NCBI RefSeq assembly: GCF_005869935.1
Contig: NZ_SZQF01000008.1
Coordinates: 62,001-126,000, forward strand
From: Winogradskyella algicola
GTDB taxonomy: Bacteria; Bacteroidota; Bacteroidia; Flavobacteriales; Flavobacteriaceae
Direction: 5' to 3'
Length of the DNA: 64,000 bases
Part shown: piece after piece, positions 17,060 to 24,608 of the stretch
How the letters are laid out: the number at the start of each line of letters is the position of its first letter
Position numbering within the stretch: the first letter of the stretch is position 1
Program-made: the position numbers and the translations under genes
Notes under the pieces: model-generated
Database searches by the model: none
Told to the model about the DNA's origin: nothing
Seen by the model: only the letters and a program-made list of their open reading frames with translations

Positions 17060-19540
17060 TTATAATTCGTACGCATTATTATTCACAAAGAAAACGGCAT
17101 TCACCAAGAATAATTTTCCGTTTTCCCAAAAACTTCTAAACAAGGTGTTATCTACAAAATAGATGAAGCTGCCACTGCCTTTTCGTTCTTCACCAAAAAC
17201 TAAAGTGTTTTCTAAATTTGGTAGTGCATCTTTACCAGCAAAACCAGAATACACTTTGGTGTCTGCTAAATGCCCAACGTTATAGCCGCTACCTAATAAA
17301 TCATAAGCGGAACTGCCTAGTTTTAAGGTGAAATAATCTTTACTATAACCAAAAGCCATTGGATGTGTATTGTCTATTTTAGTTTTAAAGATAGCACCAG
17401 TAATAAGGTTGTTGGTATATTCGCGCTCGCGTTCAGCATAAGGTGTTAGATTGTCATTACTATTATTGTTGTCTGACGATTTGTACTTTAAACTAAAACC
17501 ATCTTTACCAGCAAAACTTCTAAGTGCACCATCAATGGCAATAACTTTTCCGCCTGCTTGTACCCAATCCTTAATTTTCTGCATGTTAGTATCATTTAGC
17601 ACACTTCCGTAATAGCCATTCGGAATGATAAGCACATTGTATTTGCTGAGGTTGGTTCTGCTTAAATTGTCTGTATTGATAGAAGTTAAAGGATAATGTA
17701 ATTGTTGCTCAAAGAAATGCCAGATTTCACCATAACTCAAAGAAGAAGTGCCTTCGCCAGATAATACAGCAACGTTCTGCTTATTCACTAACTTAATGTC
17801 TGGCGAACCAATATCTGGTGTGGTTTGAGAAAATCCTGAGTTAATTTGAGTTAAATCTTGTTTATGTTTTTGTTTTAACTGGTTTAATAAGCCAAGAAAA
17901 TCTTCAAGTTGTTTATTATCGCCTTGTGTGATAATTAATGAACCTCTATCAAATTTTTCACCATTAGAAGAGAATGGTTTTTCTGTAAATCTTACTTTAA
18001 AATCATGCTTTAGTAAATCTGCCAAAAACTGTGCGTCTTTTAGTGAATTCCATTTACTAACGTAGCCATAAGCCTTTGAAAGTACAGTAGGCATTTTACC
18101 TTCGTAAGTTTTAGTGCTACTGACTTTAGATGTACTGGCTAGAGCATCGAGACCGTAAGCATACGGGACAGACCAAGCCGTAATATCATAAGTTAGTGAG
18201 TCGTTTAATTTTGCGTTAGGCTCAAACAAAACTTTAATCATTTTGCCTTTTGGTTGATTGGTATGGATTACGAGAGAATTATTATCAACCGACATAGTAC
18301 CTTGTTTGCCATTGGTATAGTCATAACCTGAAACTTTCCCATTATTAGCATTTTCAAATTTAATCTCGTGCTTATTTAGTAAGTTTTTTAGACTATTTAT
18401 TTTGTCTTGGTTGCCTTTTACGACGTAGCTTTTATATTTTAAATCACTATTGTCAAAGAATTTTGCAAATTCAGTATTTAGTTGTTTTGCATTTTTTGAA
18501 GCCATTTCAACCGTTGAAAGTCCTGTAACCGTGTGATGCGTTAAACGTTCTACTAACGTTAGTACATGTCCTTCATCATTCAAAATGCCTAAGCCAGACA
18601 TACCATGGCCACCTTGTTCATAAGTCATGCCAATAGCTCCCATGTATGTAGGGTAGGTGTCACCATAACTTGGATAAAACAAATCGAAACGTTCTCTGGT
18701 AAAGAATAACCAACCTTCTGCATCAAAATATTTAGCGTGGTTTTTTCCTATTAGCGTTTGAAAATCGCGTTGCCAATCGCTAATAATTTCATGGAAAGGT
18801 TCTGCCGCAGGTGCAAAATAATAGGGTTCATTTGGGCCTTGCTCATGAAAATCGACATGGATATGTGGCATCCATTTATTGTAAACTTTTAAGCGTTCTT
18901 GAGTTTCAATTTGTGTGACCCAAGCCCAATCTCTATTCAAATCAAATAGGTAATGATTTGGTCGTCCACCTGGCCAAGGTTCTTTGTGTTCGCTGGCTTG
19001 TTGATCAATGTCGTATGGTGTGCTTTTAGTTTCGTTGTACCAGTTTACATAACGATCGCGACCATCTGGATTAATACCTGGATCTATAATAACTACAGTG
19101 TTTTCTAACAAGTCTTTTCGTTCAGTGAGTAATTTGTACAGTGTTAACATTGCAGCTTCAGAACTCGATGCTTCGTTACCATGCACGTTGTAGCTTAACC
19201 AAACAATAGCAACATCAGTGTTGGTTGGGTTGCCTTCTAAAAGTCCAGTATTTTTTAAGTTATTCTCACAAATTGTTTCGAGATTTTTTATGTTTTCTTC
19301 AGAAGAAATATAAGCTAATATTAGCGCTCTGCGCTCATTTGTAGTTCCGTACTGTTCAATTTTTACATTATTGGGAACAGCCTCAGCAACAGACTTAAAA
19401 TAATCTACAACTTGATGGTGACGACTAAATTGTGTGCCAATGTCGTATCCTAAAAATGTGCTAGGTGATTGAAGATTTTGTGCTGATGTTAAGGTTAAGC
19501 ATCCAAAAGCGACCAATACGACTAAAAGAAGTTTTTGCAT
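17060..19540 (-). CDS. M14-family zinc carboxypeptidase, secreted, with ThuA-like C-terminal domain
   Basis: 826 residues with a signal peptide (MQKLLLVVLVAFGCLTLTSAQ). The M14 domain covers about residues 25-350: zinc ligands in NVHGNEASS (H, E) and VDFHEQ (H), arginine in DLNRDW, and catalytic glutamate in TYEQGGHG. The C-terminal part (about 590-800) resembles a class I amidotransferase-like/ThuA fold (VLIIPNGYYG, GKVIAIDGAL) seen in large Bacteroidota M14 proteins. It is the first gene of a two-gene operon with the M16 peptidase. Likely role: breakdown of exogenous peptides in the periplasm or outside the cell. Confidence 0.93.
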   Translation of the reverse strand: MQKLLLVVLVAFGCLTLTSAQNLQSPSTFLGYDIGTQFSRHHQVVDYFKSVAEAVPNNVKIEQYGTTNERRALILAYISSEENIKNLETICENNLKNTGLLEGNPTNTDVAIVWLSYNVHGNEASSSEAAMLTLYKLLTERKDLLENTVVIIDPGINPDGRDRYVNWYNETKSTPYDIDQQASEHKEPWPGGRPNHYLFDLNRDWAWVTQIETQERLKVYNKWMPHIHVDFHEQGPNEPYYFAPAAEPFHEIISDWQRDFQTLIGKNHAKYFDAEGWLFFTRERFDLFYPSYGDTYPTYMGAIGMTYEQGGHGMSGLGILNDEGHVLTLVERLTHHTVTGLSTVEMASKNAKQLNTEFAKFFDNSDLKYKSYVVKGNQDKINSLKNLLNKHEIKFENANNGKVSGYDYTNGKQGTMSVDNNSLVIHTNQPKGKMIKVLFEPNAKLNDSLTYDITAWSVPYAYGLDALASTSKVSSTKTYEGKMPTVLSKAYGYVSKWNSLKDAQFLADLLKHDFKVRFTEKPFSSNGEKFDRGSLIITQGDNKQLEDFLGLLNQLKQKHKQDLTQINSGFSQTTPDIGSPDIKLVNKQNVAVLSGEGTSSLSYGEIWHFFEQQLHYPLTSINTDNLSRTNLSKYNVLIIPNGYYGSVLNDTNMQKIKDWVQAGGKVIAIDGALRSFAGKDGFSLKYKSSDNNNSNDNLTPYAEREREYTNNLITGAIFKTKIDNTHPMAFGYSKDYFTLKLGSSAYDLLGSGYNVGHLADTKVYSGFAGKDALPNLENTLVFGEERKGSGSFIYFVDNTLFRSFWENGKLFLVNAVFFVNNNAYEL

Positions 19541-19656
19541 TAAATATGATATTTTTATTTCAAAGCTAGTAAAGATAGTTCGTGAAATTGAATTAACTAA
19601 AAATTAGCAGTTAAAAAATAGAAGTACCTTATATTTATGCCATAATAGTAATCTTT

Positions 19657-21258
19657 ATGCCAACTGACTGTATTCCGTTTAGAGCAACCGGATATTTTTC
19701 TGATTTTATTTGTGATTATTTAGATCAAAAACCAGAATTAAAACCTCTGTATAACCGTTTCCCGACTTTAGAAAACTTTAAAGCTCAGATTGAAGAAAAG
19801 TGCCATTCTGAATTTGTTTCTGAATCTCATCGAAAGATTCTTTCTGAAACTTTAAAAAATCAATATTCAAACGTTAAGACTTCAGAATTAACTTTGAATA
19901 ATATTGAAAGCTTAAAATCTGACAACACATTTACCATTACAACGGGTCATCAGTTAAACTTGTTTACAGGACCGTTGTATTTTTTATATAAGATTATTTC
20001 AACCATCAATTTAACTGAAGCATTAAAATCAGCATATCCTGATTATAATTTTGTGCCTGTGTATTGGATGGCTTCCGAAGATCATGATTTTGACGAAATC
20101 AATTATTTCAATTACAAAGGGAAAAAGATTCAGTGGAATTCTAAGCAAACAGGTGCTGTTGGTCATTTTAATACCAAAGGTTTAGAGGATGTCTATGAGG
20201 TTGTTGCGGCGGAATTTGGTTCTGGGACATTTGCAGAGCAATTAAAAACTTGGTTTAAGAATGCTTATCTCAATTATGATAATCTAGCAGATGCCACTCG
20301 GTATTTAGCAAATGCGTTGTTTGGTGCATATGGATTGGTAATTATTGATGCAGACGATAGAGAATTAAAGCGTTTGTTTATTCCGCAAATGCAAACGGAA
20401 TTGGTTGAGCAGTCAGCTTTTAGAACAGTTTCTGAAACTAATAAAAAATTAGAGGATTTAGGTTTGAAAATTCAAGTAAATCCTAGGGAAATCAATTTGT
20501 TCTATATCTATGAAGGTTTGCGTGAGCGTATTGTCTTTGAAGATGATACATTTAAAGTCTTAGAAACCGAAATTACTTGGAATAAAGACGAACTTTTAGA
20601 TCACTTACATGAATATCCTGAACGTTTTTCACCAAATGTCATTATGCGTCCTCTATACCAAGAAGTTATTCTTCCAAATTTGTGCTACATAGGCGGAGGC
20701 GGAGAAATGATTTACTGGTTACAGTTGAAATCTAATTTTGAAGCGCAAAACGTTACATTTCCGATGTTATTGCTGAGAAATTCAGCTTTAGTAAAAACAA
20801 AAAAACAAGCCGAAAAATTGGAGAAACTCAATATTTCCGATGCTGATTTGTTTTTGAATAGAAGTTCCTTTATTAATAAGAAGGTAAGACAGATTTCTAA
20901 TATTGATGTTGATTTTTCAGATCAGATAACACATTTAGAACAGCAATTTAAGGACTTGTACCAATTAGCTGAACAAACAGATAAATCCTTTCTAGGAGCT
21001 GTAAAAGCTCAAGAAGTAAAGCAAATCAATGGATTGCAACATCTTGAAAAACGTCTGCTTAAAGCACAAAAACGAAAGTTGAAAGATCAAATAGAGCGTT
21101 GTACGGACTTACAAGAACAATTATTTCCAAGACAAAGCCTCCAAGAGCGTAATATTAATTTTTCTGAATTGTATCTTGAGTTTGGCGATGTTTTAATCCC
21201 AGAATTAAAGAAACATCTACAGCCTTTAAAAGGTGAGTTTACTATTATTACAATGTAG
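19657..21258 (+). CDS. bshC: Bacillithiol biosynthesis cysteine-adding enzyme BshC
   Basis: BshC is the putative cysteine ligase that completes bacillithiol, the low-molecular-weight thiol of many Firmicutes and Bacteroidota. The 533-residue protein has family signatures: the N-terminus MPTDCIPFRATGYFSDF, TTGHQLNLFTGPLYFLYK (about 90-107), VYWMASEDHDFDEI (about 131-144) and a C-terminal coiled coil. Residues 49-58 (CHSEFVSESH) are encoded by a copy of a dispersed repeat (see 19801) and fill the place of a shorter, different loop in relatives I know. The frame is intact, so the enzyme may still work. It converges on the TPR/LuxR gene with 5 bases between. Confidence 0.93.
   Translation: MPTDCIPFRATGYFSDFICDYLDQKPELKPLYNRFPTLENFKAQIEEKCHSEFVSESHRKILSETLKNQYSNVKTSELTLNNIESLKSDNTFTITTGHQLNLFTGPLYFLYKIISTINLTEALKSAYPDYNFVPVYWMASEDHDFDEINYFNYKGKKIQWNSKQTGAVGHFNTKGLEDVYEVVAAEFGSGTFAEQLKTWFKNAYLNYDNLADATRYLANALFGAYGLVIIDADDRELKRLFIPQMQTELVEQSAFRTVSETNKKLEDLGLKIQVNPREINLFYIYEGLRERIVFEDDTFKVLETEITWNKDELLDHLHEYPERFSPNVIMRPLYQEVILPNLCYIGGGGEMIYWLQLKSNFEAQNVTFPMLLLRNSALVKTKKQAEKLEKLNISDADLFLNRSSFINKKVRQISNIDVDFSDQITHLEQQFKDLYQLAEQTDKSFLGAVKAQEVKQINGLQHLEKRLLKAQKRKLKDQIERCTDLQEQLFPRQSLQERNINFSELYLEFGDVLIPELKKHLQPLKGEFTIITM
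19801..19830 (+). repeat. Dispersed CATTCTGAA-type palindromic repeat inside bshC
   Basis: TGCCATTCTGAATTTGTTTC followed by TGAATCTCAT. The first 27 bases differ at two positions from the intergenic copy at 63683-63709. It is read in frame as CHSEFVSESH, the peptide this repeat family typically produces. It is an inverted repeat (ATTCTGAA / TTCTGAAT with one mismatch). Confidence 0.75.
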
Positions 21259-21263
21259 GCTTG

Positions 21264-23075
21264 TTATAATGTCAATATTAATTCTTGTAGCGAATCTTCA
21301 CTGGTTAGATTCAGTTTTTTACGTAACCTATAACGTGCTTTTTTTACACCTTCAGTTGAAATATTGAGGATATTGGCGATTTCTTTAGAAGATAAATTCA
21401 TTTTTAAAAGAGACATCAATCGTAAATCGTTATTACTCACTTCTGGGTAACTGTTTATTACTTTAGAGTTAAAATCGGTATGCACATCTTCAAAATAGGT
21501 TCTAAATTGTTCCCAATTATTATCGTTGTTAATGTCTAGGTTTATGGTGTTAATGACTTTCTGGTAGTTTCTAGAATTTGGACTTTCAGATTTTAGTTCC
21601 TTTAATTGAGCTTTTAAATCTAATAGTACTTCATTTTTGTGTGCCAGATGTAATGCATGCGTGGTTAGCTCCTTTTCTTTAAAGGCTAAGTCATTATCTA
21701 ATTTTTCACGTTCAATTTTGTTACGTTTCATTTTTTGACGTAAACCATAGACAATAGCAAATGCAAGAGATAATATTCCAAAGAGCGATATAATTAAGAA
21801 TAGTTGCGTGGTTTCTGCACGCTGTCTTTGTTCTTCTATAAGTTTAATTTTGTTTTCTTTGATGATGAGTTCTTTTTCTTTTTTTTCAGCTTGGTATTGA
21901 ATTTCTAGCTCATTCATTTTTTTTATGTTCTCTTCACCTAAAATCTCATCATGAAGTTTGTGGTAATCGACATGATATTCATACGCCTTTTTGTAACGAC
22001 CCAACCCAGCATAGGCTTTAGAAATTTCTAATAAGTCTCCAATCTTTTTTTTGCGAGTACCAGTTTCTTCTGCGTTTTGAAGTGCATCTTTCATGTATCT
22101 AAGTGCTTTTCTGTACTCACCTTTTTTGTTGTAAAGTTCGCCAAGATGTCTATAGTTTAAGCCTATTAATGATTTTTCACCATACTGTTTACTAATTTCT
22201 AAGGCTTTGTTATAGTATTTTTCTGCACGATCTAAGCTATCTTGCTGAGTAAGAATCCAACCTAAATTGTCATATAGTCCTGCTAGATCATTATTGTAAT
22301 TTTTTTCTTTATAATAAGGTTCTACCTCTAGCAACACAGATTTAGATTTCTCGTATGCTTTCATACCTTTAAGGTTGATTGCCATGAGGGATTTTATATT
22401 GATTAAATCACCTGTTGCCCCCAATTTTTCATAGATTTCTTTTGCTTTTGTGTAATAGGAATTTGAAATTTCATAGTTTTCAATATCTCCTTGTATGTTT
22501 CCAATATTCCAATAACTTGCAGCGATACTTTCTTGTGTATCACCGATTTTCTCTTTTAGTTTTAAGCTTTGCATATGGGTCTCTAGGCACTCATTATAAC
22601 GACCTAAGCTTCGCAAAGAGTTTGCCTTGTTATTCATTGCGGCACAGACTTGTGTTGTGTCACCAAGTTCAGTATATAGTCTTATAACTTCGTCATATAT
22701 AGGAAGTGATTTTTCGTATTGAGACGTCATATTATGATACACACCTAAATAGTTTGTGGTACGTGCTATAAACTCTTTATTGCCAAGTTTTTTAGACAAT
22801 ACTATGGTGCTATCTAAATAGGGCTTTGATGCTAATGGATCTACATAAAGATATTCTGCCCAAAGCATTGCATAAGTAATAATTTGAGTCGTATCCTTTT
22901 GCGTTGATGCAACTTTTAATAAACTATCGACTTTTTTCTGATTTTGACTGAAACCAAACTGTGTAATTATCCCAAAGGTGATAATTAATAGAGTGGGACA
23001 TTTGTCCACCTTAAAGAATTTATTAGTCACTTTTTTTAAAAAAGGGACATCAGAGGGAGTAGTTAAATTATTCAT
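21264..23075 (-). CDS. TPR-containing LuxR-type transcriptional regulator, membrane-anchored
   Basis: 603 residues: hydrophobic signal region (about 30-44), TPR repeats over about 60-390, a transmembrane helix (about 417-437), a coiled coil, and a C-terminal LuxR-type helix-turn-helix (LSSKEIANILNISTEGVKKARYRLRKKL, written here in parts: LSSKEIANILNI and STEGVKKARYRLRKK). This architecture is common in Flavobacteria and links a periplasmic TPR sensor to a cytoplasmic HTH without phosphotransfer. The ATG at 23075 gives an unusually long 29-residue n-region; a GTG at 23030 is an alternative start. A candidate operator overlaps its early codons. It converges with bshC and diverges from a beta-barrel gene. 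Confidence 0.87.
   Translation of the reverse strand: MNNLTTPSDVPFLKKVTNKFFKVDKCPTLLIITFGIITQFGFSQNQKKVDSLLKVASTQKDTTQIITYAMLWAEYLYVDPLASKPYLDSTIVLSKKLGNKEFIARTTNYLGVYHNMTSQYEKSLPIYDEVIRLYTELGDTTQVCAAMNNKANSLRSLGRYNECLETHMQSLKLKEKIGDTQESIAASYWNIGNIQGDIENYEISNSYYTKAKEIYEKLGATGDLINIKSLMAINLKGMKAYEKSKSVLLEVEPYYKEKNYNNDLAGLYDNLGWILTQQDSLDRAEKYYNKALEISKQYGEKSLIGLNYRHLGELYNKKGEYRKALRYMKDALQNAEETGTRKKKIGDLLEISKAYAGLGRYKKAYEYHVDYHKLHDEILGEENIKKMNELEIQYQAEKKEKELIIKENKIKLIEEQRQRAETTQLFLIISLFGILSLAFAIVYGLRQKMKRNKIEREKLDNDLAFKEKELTTHALHLAHKNEVLLDLKAQLKELKSESPNSRNYQKVINTINLDINNDNNWEQFRTYFEDVHTDFNSKVINSYPEVSNNDLRLMSLLKMNLSSKEIANILNISTEGVKKARYRLRKKLNLTSEDSLQELILTL
22993..23010. promoter_or_regulatory. GGTGGACA-type motif pair, copy in the regulator's 5' end
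   Basis: GTGGGACATTTGTCCACC contains GTGGGACA on the plus strand and GGTGGACA on the minus strand. It lies in codons 22-28 of the TPR/LuxR gene, or just after its alternative GTG start. The same motif occurs as tandem pairs at 23222 and 23966. Confidence 0.3.
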
Positions 23076-23221
23076 AGTTTTTGGCTGTTAGGTTATCTAA
23101 GATAACTGTATTTATTTTTAAATTGTAAATATCTGTAAATCAATTTTTTAAGTTTTTAGGTTTTTGCGTTGTCCATCAATAATAAATATCTCTAATTTTT
23201 TAAATAAGAACTTTTTTTAAG

Positions 23222-23240
23222 GGTGGACAAAAGGTGGACA
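23222..23240. promoter_or_regulatory. Tandem GGTGGACA motif upstream of the beta-barrel gene
   Basis: GGTGGACA at 23222-23229 and again at 23233-23240, exactly 11 bases start to start, so on the same helix face. It lies 64-82 bases upstream of the ATG at 23304 in the divergent region with the TPR/LuxR gene. A near copy (TGTCCATC, 23170-23177) lies in the same gap on the other strand. Confidence 0.4.
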
Positions 23241-23247
23241 TGACCTA

Positions 23248-23295
23248 TTTTGTTGAAAATCAGACTGTTTTTTATCTAATATTGTTTCAACAAAA
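23248..23295. repeat. 11-bp perfect inverted repeat just before the beta-barrel gene
   Basis: TTTTGTTGAAA (23248-23258) and TTTCAACAAAA (23285-23295) with a 26-base spacer. The right arm ends 8 bases before the ATG at 23304. It could form a leader hairpin or be an operator. There is no T-run that would make it a simple terminator. Confidence 0.5.
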
Positions 23296-23303
23296 CTGGT
23301 CTC

Positions 23304-23951
23304 ATGACTAAAAATTTTATCACTCTAGCCATTGCTTTGCTCGTTAGCCTTTCGAGTTTTTGCCAGCAATTATATTTTGAGTTCGGTACAGTGGTCTCTT
23401 CTTTTGATTATGAAAATTCCCAAGGACGGCCACTCGATAATTTGTTGTCGAAATCAAAAACATACTATGGCATGGGTTATCGCCAAAAAATTAATGCTGG
23501 CAATACCTTGTTTTTATCCTTAGGCGCTTCATACAATAATTATGGCGCCATAGGCAGCGAAAGTAGCGTAGATAATTATTTTGAATGGGATGTCAGCTAT
23601 TTGGGTTTGAAAGCCGGACTGGGAGTTAAACTTTTTGAGCTAAGAGATCTAACATTTTTGGCTAATGCATCAATAGCCTCAGAGTTTTTAATTAGAGGAA
23701 CACAAACTATTAACAATAATGTCTTTAATCTGGTTGGTGAAGATGAGTTCAATAATAACATCCTATTCTTTAGAGGAGGTATAGAAATGCAATATCCTAT
23801 ATCCAGAAGTACAGCAATTTTTGTTGGCTATAGTTATGGAAAATCAGTGTTGATTAATAGTGATGAAAATGCCGAAAAGCTAAAATTAAATGCACACCAA
23901 TTTGGTTTAGGTTTTATAATAAATCTACCAAAATGTTACTGCAGTCATTAG
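23304..23951 (+). CDS. Outer-membrane beta-barrel protein
   Basis: 215 residues with a signal peptide ending near SSFCQQ. The mature part alternates hydrophobic and polar residues and ends in HQFGLGFIINLP, consistent with an 8-stranded OmpA/OmpW-like barrel (porin family/PorT-like in general databases). The extreme C-terminus is KCYCSH, extending past the last strand. The specific role is unknown. It is divergent from the TPR/LuxR regulator gene and carries a tandem GGTGGACA motif upstream, so it may be under that regulator's control. Confidence 0.75.
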   Translation: MTKNFITLAIALLVSLSSFCQQLYFEFGTVVSSFDYENSQGRPLDNLLSKSKTYYGMGYRQKINAGNTLFLSLGASYNNYGAIGSESSVDNYFEWDVSYLGLKAGLGVKLFELRDLTFLANASIASEFLIRGTQTINNNVFNLVGEDEFNNNILFFRGGIEMQYPISRSTAIFVGYSYGKSVLINSDENAEKLKLNAHQFGLGFIINLPKCYCSH

Positions 23952-23965
23952 AAAAATTGAATTAG

Positions 23966-23984
23966 AGGGGACAAATGGTGGACA
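23966..23984. promoter_or_regulatory. Tandem GGTGGACA motif upstream of the T9SS gene at 24081
   Basis: AGGGGACA (23966-23973) and GGTGGACA (23977-23984), again 11 bases start to start, 97-115 bases before the ATG at 24081. The spacing matches the pair at 23222. Confidence 0.4.
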
Positions 23985-24080
23985 CAAAAATCATTTTCCG
24001 AAACTATAAAGTATTTGATATAATTTTTGACTTATTTGAAAATCAAATAGGCTATAAACATAAATAAACTAACACCAAAA

Positions 24081-24590
24081 ATGAAAAATTACATCCAACT
24101 TTTATTGCTTGTAGGTTTAATTCAGATTTCATTTGCTCAAGACAATGGTCGATATAGAATTAAAAGTTCAAATCTAGGAAGTAGTGGCTCATCACAAACA
24201 ATACAAACTGCCAATGGAAATTATAAAGTGAGCCAAAGTATCGGTCAGTCTAGTGTTATAGGTACTTATTATAATAACGGTTATTATTTAAGGCAAGGGT
24301 ATCAACAACCCACAAGTAAGCTTAAAGCGGTTAAAGATTTAACTCTTGAGCTAAGAGCTAAAGTATATCCCAACCCTTTTAGCCAAATGCTTTTCGTAAG
24401 CTTTAGCGATTTTGTGCAGCGTGATATCTCTGTAAGAATTTTTGATGTAAAATCAAGAGCTATTTACACTAAAGTCTTCCTTCCTGCACAACGAATTGAA
24501 TTACAAATAGAAGATATTTCAACAGGGACTTATTTTTTAAAAGTCTCATCTGGTGAAAAATACTTCAATACAAAACTTATAAAGATTTAA
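24081..24590 (+). CDS. Short secreted protein with T9SS type A sorting domain
   Basis: 169 residues. Signal peptide ends near ISFAQD. A central segment of about 60 residues rich in Ser, Gly, Asn and Tyr (SSNLGSSGSSQTIQTANGNY) is followed by a T9SS sorting domain beginning VYPNPFSQMLFVSF (about 96-109) and ending in GTYFLKVSSGEKYFNTKLIKI. It should be exported to the surface and possibly lipid- or sugar-anchored. The next gene starts 18 bases downstream, so it is the first of a surface-protein operon with the genes at 24609, 26807 and 32476. Confidence 0.85.
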   Translation: MKNYIQLLLLVGLIQISFAQDNGRYRIKSSNLGSSGSSQTIQTANGNYKVSQSIGQSSVIGTYYNNGYYLRQGYQQPTSKLKAVKDLTLELRAKVYPNPFSQMLFVSFSDFVQRDISVRIFDVKSRAIYTKVFLPAQRIELQIEDISTGTYFLKVSSGEKYFNTKLIKI

Positions 24591-24608
24591 AACCAAAAAC
24601 CTCCAATT

